DNA of 15,492 nt from Chloroflexota bacterium (GTDB lineage Bacteria; Chloroflexota; Limnocylindria; QHBO01): assembly GCA_024636135.1 (NCBI GenBank), contig JAGXHP010000007.1, positions 1 through 15,492 on the forward strand. The letters run 5' to 3'. The position numbers and the translations under genes were made by a program. Each line of letters starts with the position of its first letter. The first letter of the stretch is position 1. Positions 13,434-15,492 of this stretch are shown piece after piece. Under the pieces are notes generated by a model that saw only the letters and a list, made by a program, of their open reading frames with translations, was not told the DNA's origin and searched no databases.

Positions 13434-14684
13434 TCAGTCGGGGCTGACCGCCATGCCGGCAGCGACAGTTCGGTTCGTCGACTCGTCGATGAGGATGAAG
13501 CCTCCGGTCGTACGACTGCGCCGATACGCATCCAGGAACAGCGGCGTGGTCGTTCGGAGCCGCACGCGGCCGATGTCGTTGAGGCCGAGCTGCGTCGCCT
13601 CTTCATCACGATGCAGCGTGTTGACATCCAGCCGGTACTGGAGCTCCTTGACGAGGGCCCTGGTCGTGCGAGTCGTGTGCTTCACGGCCAGCTTCTGGCC
13701 AGGCACGAGCGGCATGTCCGACATCCAGGAGACCATCGCATCGAGGTCCTGGGTGGGCACCGGGGCGTTGTTCGGGCGGCAGATCATGTCGCCGCGCGAC
13801 ACGTCGAGGTCATCCTCGAGGCGGATCGTCACGGCCATCGGCGGGTATGCCTCAGCGACCGGACCGTCGATTGTCTCGATCGCCGCAATCCGGCTCTCGA
13901 ATCCGCTCGGCAGCACGACGACATCGTCTCCGGCCTTGAAGACCCCGCCGGCGACCGTGCCGGCGTAGCCCCGATAGTCGCGGTGCTGGTTGGACTGCGG
14001 CCGCAGCACGTACTGAACGGGGAATCGCGCGTCGATGAGGTTGCGATCGCTGGCGACGTGAACGTTCTCCAGGTGGTGAAGCAGCGAGGGGCCGTCGTAC
14101 CAGGGCATCTGCTCGGACCGGCTGACGATGTTGTCCCCGCGCAGCGCCGAGATCGGAATCACCGTCAGGTCCGGCGCCTCGAGCTTCGTGGCGAACGCGG
14201 TGAACTCCTGGCGAATGCCCTCGAACACGTCCTGGGCGTAGTCGACGAGGTCCATCTTGTTGACCGCTACCACGAGATGCGGGACGCGGAGGAGAGTCAC
14301 CAGGAACGCGTGCCGTCGGCTCTGCTCCAGCATGCCCTTGCGGGCATCGACGAGGACGATGGCGAGGTCGGCGGTCGACGCGCCCGTGACCATGTTGCGG
14401 GTGTACTGAATGTGGCCGGGCGTGTCGGCGATGATGAACTTGCGGCGCGGCGTCGCGAAGTAGCGGTACGCGACATCGATCGTGATTCCCTGCTCGCGCT
14501 CGGCCCGCAGTCCGTCCGTGAGCAGCGCGAGGTTCGTGTACTCGTCACCCATCAGGCGGCTCGTGCGCTCAACGGCCTCCAGCTGATCCTCGAAGATCTG
14601 CTTCGAGTCATACAGCAGCCGTCCAATGAGCGTGCTCTTCCCGTCATCCACCGAGCCGGCGGTGGCGAACCTGAGGAGGTCCAT
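13434..14684 (-). CDS. cysN: Sulfate adenylyltransferase subunit 1 (GTPase)
   Basis: The regulatory GTPase subunit of ATP sulfurylase; GTP hydrolysis by CysN drives APS formation by CysD. 416 residues, the length of CysN without a fused kinase domain. Seen: G1 motif GSVDDGKST at residues 10-18, the switch region EREQGITIDVAYRYF, G3 DTPGH at 87-91, G4 NKMD at 142-145, and domains II/III similar to elongation factor Tu from ~225 (RFPVQYVLRPQS, GYAGTVAGG) to FILIDESTNRTVAAGM at the end. It starts inside the cysD stop (TGATG overlap) with a strong Shine-Dalgarno upstream. It converges on cysC with an 8-bp gap. Confidence 0.96.
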   Translation of the reverse strand: MDLLRFATAGSVDDGKSTLIGRLLYDSKQIFEDQLEAVERTSRLMGDEYTNLALLTDGLRAEREQGITIDVAYRYFATPRRKFIIADTPGHIQYTRNMVTGASTADLAIVLVDARKGMLEQSRRHAFLVTLLRVPHLVVAVNKMDLVDYAQDVFEGIRQEFTAFATKLEAPDLTVIPISALRGDNIVSRSEQMPWYDGPSLLHHLENVHVASDRNLIDARFPVQYVLRPQSNQHRDYRGYAGTVAGGVFKAGDDVVVLPSGFESRIAAIETIDGPVAEAYPPMAVTIRLEDDLDVSRGDMICRPNNAPVPTQDLDAMVSWMSDMPLVPGQKLAVKHTTRTTRALVKELQYRLDVNTLHRDEEATQLGLNDIGRVRLRTTTPLFLDAYRRSRTTGGFILIDESTNRTVAAGMAVSPD

Positions 14685-15492
14685 CAGAAGTACCCCTCCT
14701 TCTTCCGATCTTCCATGGCGGCTTCGCTCACCTTGTCGTCGCCTCGCGTTGCACCGCGCTCGGTGAGGCGCGTGGCGGCGATCTCCACGATGACCTTATC
14801 GATGGTGTCTGCCGTCGATCGGACGGCCGCGGTGAGATTCGCATCGCCCATGGTTCGGTAGCGGACGGATTCCTCGAAGACCGTTTCACCGTCGCGGGGT
14901 GGACAGAGATCGTTGGCCGCATAGAGCATGGCCTGCCGCTCGAACACGTCCCGCTTCCGAGCGTAGTAGAGGTCGGGGATCTCCAGCTCCTCGCTGCCGA
15001 TGTAGTACCACACGTCGAGCTCGGTCCAGTTCGACAGCGGGAAGACCCGGATCGACTCACCCACGTGGATGCGACCGTTGTAGAGGTTCCACAGCTCCGG
15101 CCGCTGGTTCTTCGGGTCCCACTGACCGAATTCGTCACGGAACGAGAACACCCGTTCCTTGGCGCGAGCCTTTTCCTCGTCGCGCCGTGCGCCGCCGAAC
15201 AGTGCGGTGAACCCGTGCTCCTGTACGGCTTCGAGGAGCACGGGCGTCTGGATCCGGTTCCGGCTTCCGTTCGGCTCGGGCTGAACGAGCCCGCGCTCGA
15301 TGGCGTCGGGAACTGATGCCACGATCAAGCGGACGCCCAGCTCCTCGACGCGGCGGTCGCGGAACTTGATGACCTCCGGAAAGTTGAGCCCGGTGTCCAC
15401 GTGGAGCACGGGGAATGGAATGCGTGCCGGCCAGAATGCCTTCTCGGCCAGCCGAAGCATGACGATCGAGTCGTTGCCCCCCGAGAACATGA
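14684..15492 (-). CDS. cysD: Sulfate adenylyltransferase subunit 2 (5' truncated by window edge)
   Basis: The catalytic subunit of ATP sulfurylase, which adenylylates sulfate with ATP to give APS and PPi. About 268 residues are visible; the ~35-40 N-terminal residues lie beyond the right edge, so the ATG at 15490 is internal. Seen: PP-loop SGGNDS just inside the window, where most CysD proteins have a Lys as the fourth residue, then FPVLHVDTGLNFPEV, FGGARRDEEKARAKER, GRIHVGESIRVFPLSNWTELDVW, YYARKRDVF, and the C-terminal RYRTMGDAN and EERK-like tail (MEDRKKEGYF). It is coupled to cysN by a TGATG overlap, the standard cysDN arrangement. Confidence 0.95.
   Translation of the reverse strand, partial: MFSGGNDSIVMLRLAEKAFWPARIPFPVLHVDTGLNFPEVIKFRDRRVEELGVRLIVASVPDAIERGLVQPEPNGSRNRIQTPVLLEAVQEHGFTALFGGARRDEEKARAKERVFSFRDEFGQWDPKNQRPELWNLYNGRIHVGESIRVFPLSNWTELDVWYYIGSEELEIPDLYYARKRDVFERQAMLYAANDLCPPRDGETVFEESVRYRTMGDANLTAAVRSTADTIDKVIVEIAATRLTERGATRGDDKVSEAAMEDRKKEGYF
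14693..14701 (-). promoter_or_regulatory. Shine-Dalgarno for cysN
   Basis: On the minus strand AAGGAGGGG lies 8 nt before the cysN ATG (14684), inside the 3' end of cysD. It is the best ribosome-binding site in the window and fixes the start of cysN. Confidence 0.75.

Noticed and set aside
13335..14861. Long plus-strand reading frame (about 508 codons) opposite cysN
   Set aside because: It lies antisense to a well-supported cysN gene with all GTPase motifs. The translation is Arg/Asp/His-rich without domain features, as expected from the opposite strand of high-GC coding DNA.

Overview
The window is a densely packed, high-GC bacterial segment, entirely protein coding apart from three short gaps of about 76 to 92 bp. 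I see no tRNA, rRNA, CRISPR array or insertion sequence. The layout suggests a free-living bacterium that makes an elaborate surface polysaccharide. The cysteine-containing SLH-like repeats, the scarcity of Shine-Dalgarno sequences and the base composition fit a high-GC Chloroflexota (Limnocylindria-like) or Actinomycetota lineage. That placement is inference, because no marker gene settles it.

Left part (1-9198), surface glycan locus. A plus-strand operon holds the 3' part of a UDP-GlcNAc 4,6-dehydratase, a complete nonulosonic (sialic-acid-like) acid synthase of the NeuB/LegI/PseI type, and a GT-B-like protein that may be the nonulosonic acid transferase. A minus-strand Wzx-type flippase meets this operon at a shared CTAG double stop. 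Divergent from the flippase is a second plus-strand operon. It contains a non-hydrolysing UDP-GlcNAc 2-epimerase (WecB), a CsaB-like polysaccharide pyruvyl transferase, and a 699-residue protein made of two fused GT4-like glycosyltransferases. Together these genes would build activated sugars, assemble an oligosaccharide, modify it with pyruvate and nonulosonate, and flip it across the membrane. The aminotransferase, acetyltransferase and CMP-sugar synthetase needed to complete nonulosonate activation are not here and may lie to the left.

Middle (9275-12225), two secreted enzymes. The first is a PQQ-type soluble glucose/aldose dehydrogenase domain and the second a lysyl-oxidase domain. Both end in an identical-length array of 164 codons built on a strict 58-residue (174 bp) SLH-like repeat with a C-x5-C pair in each unit. 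SLH domains classically bind pyruvylated cell-wall polysaccharide, so the upstream csaB gene offers a possible anchor for these proteins.

Right part (12229-15492), sulfate activation. Inorganic pyrophosphatase (minus) is divergent from APS kinase cysC (plus). CysC converges on the minus-strand cysD-cysN operon for ATP sulfurylase. CysDN makes APS and PPi, the pyrophosphatase can remove PPi and pull the reaction forward, and CysC makes PAPS. Whether PAPS feeds cysteine synthesis or sulfation of the surface glycan cannot be decided here, because neither CysH nor a sulfotransferase is visible.

Gene packing is extreme. Co-directional genes overlap by ATGA, GTGA, TTGA or TGATG. Convergent pairs overlap by 4 bp or are separated by 3 and 8 bp. 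Several isolated genes have a -10-like hexamer only 6 to 9 nt before the ATG and no Shine-Dalgarno, which suggests leaderless transcripts.
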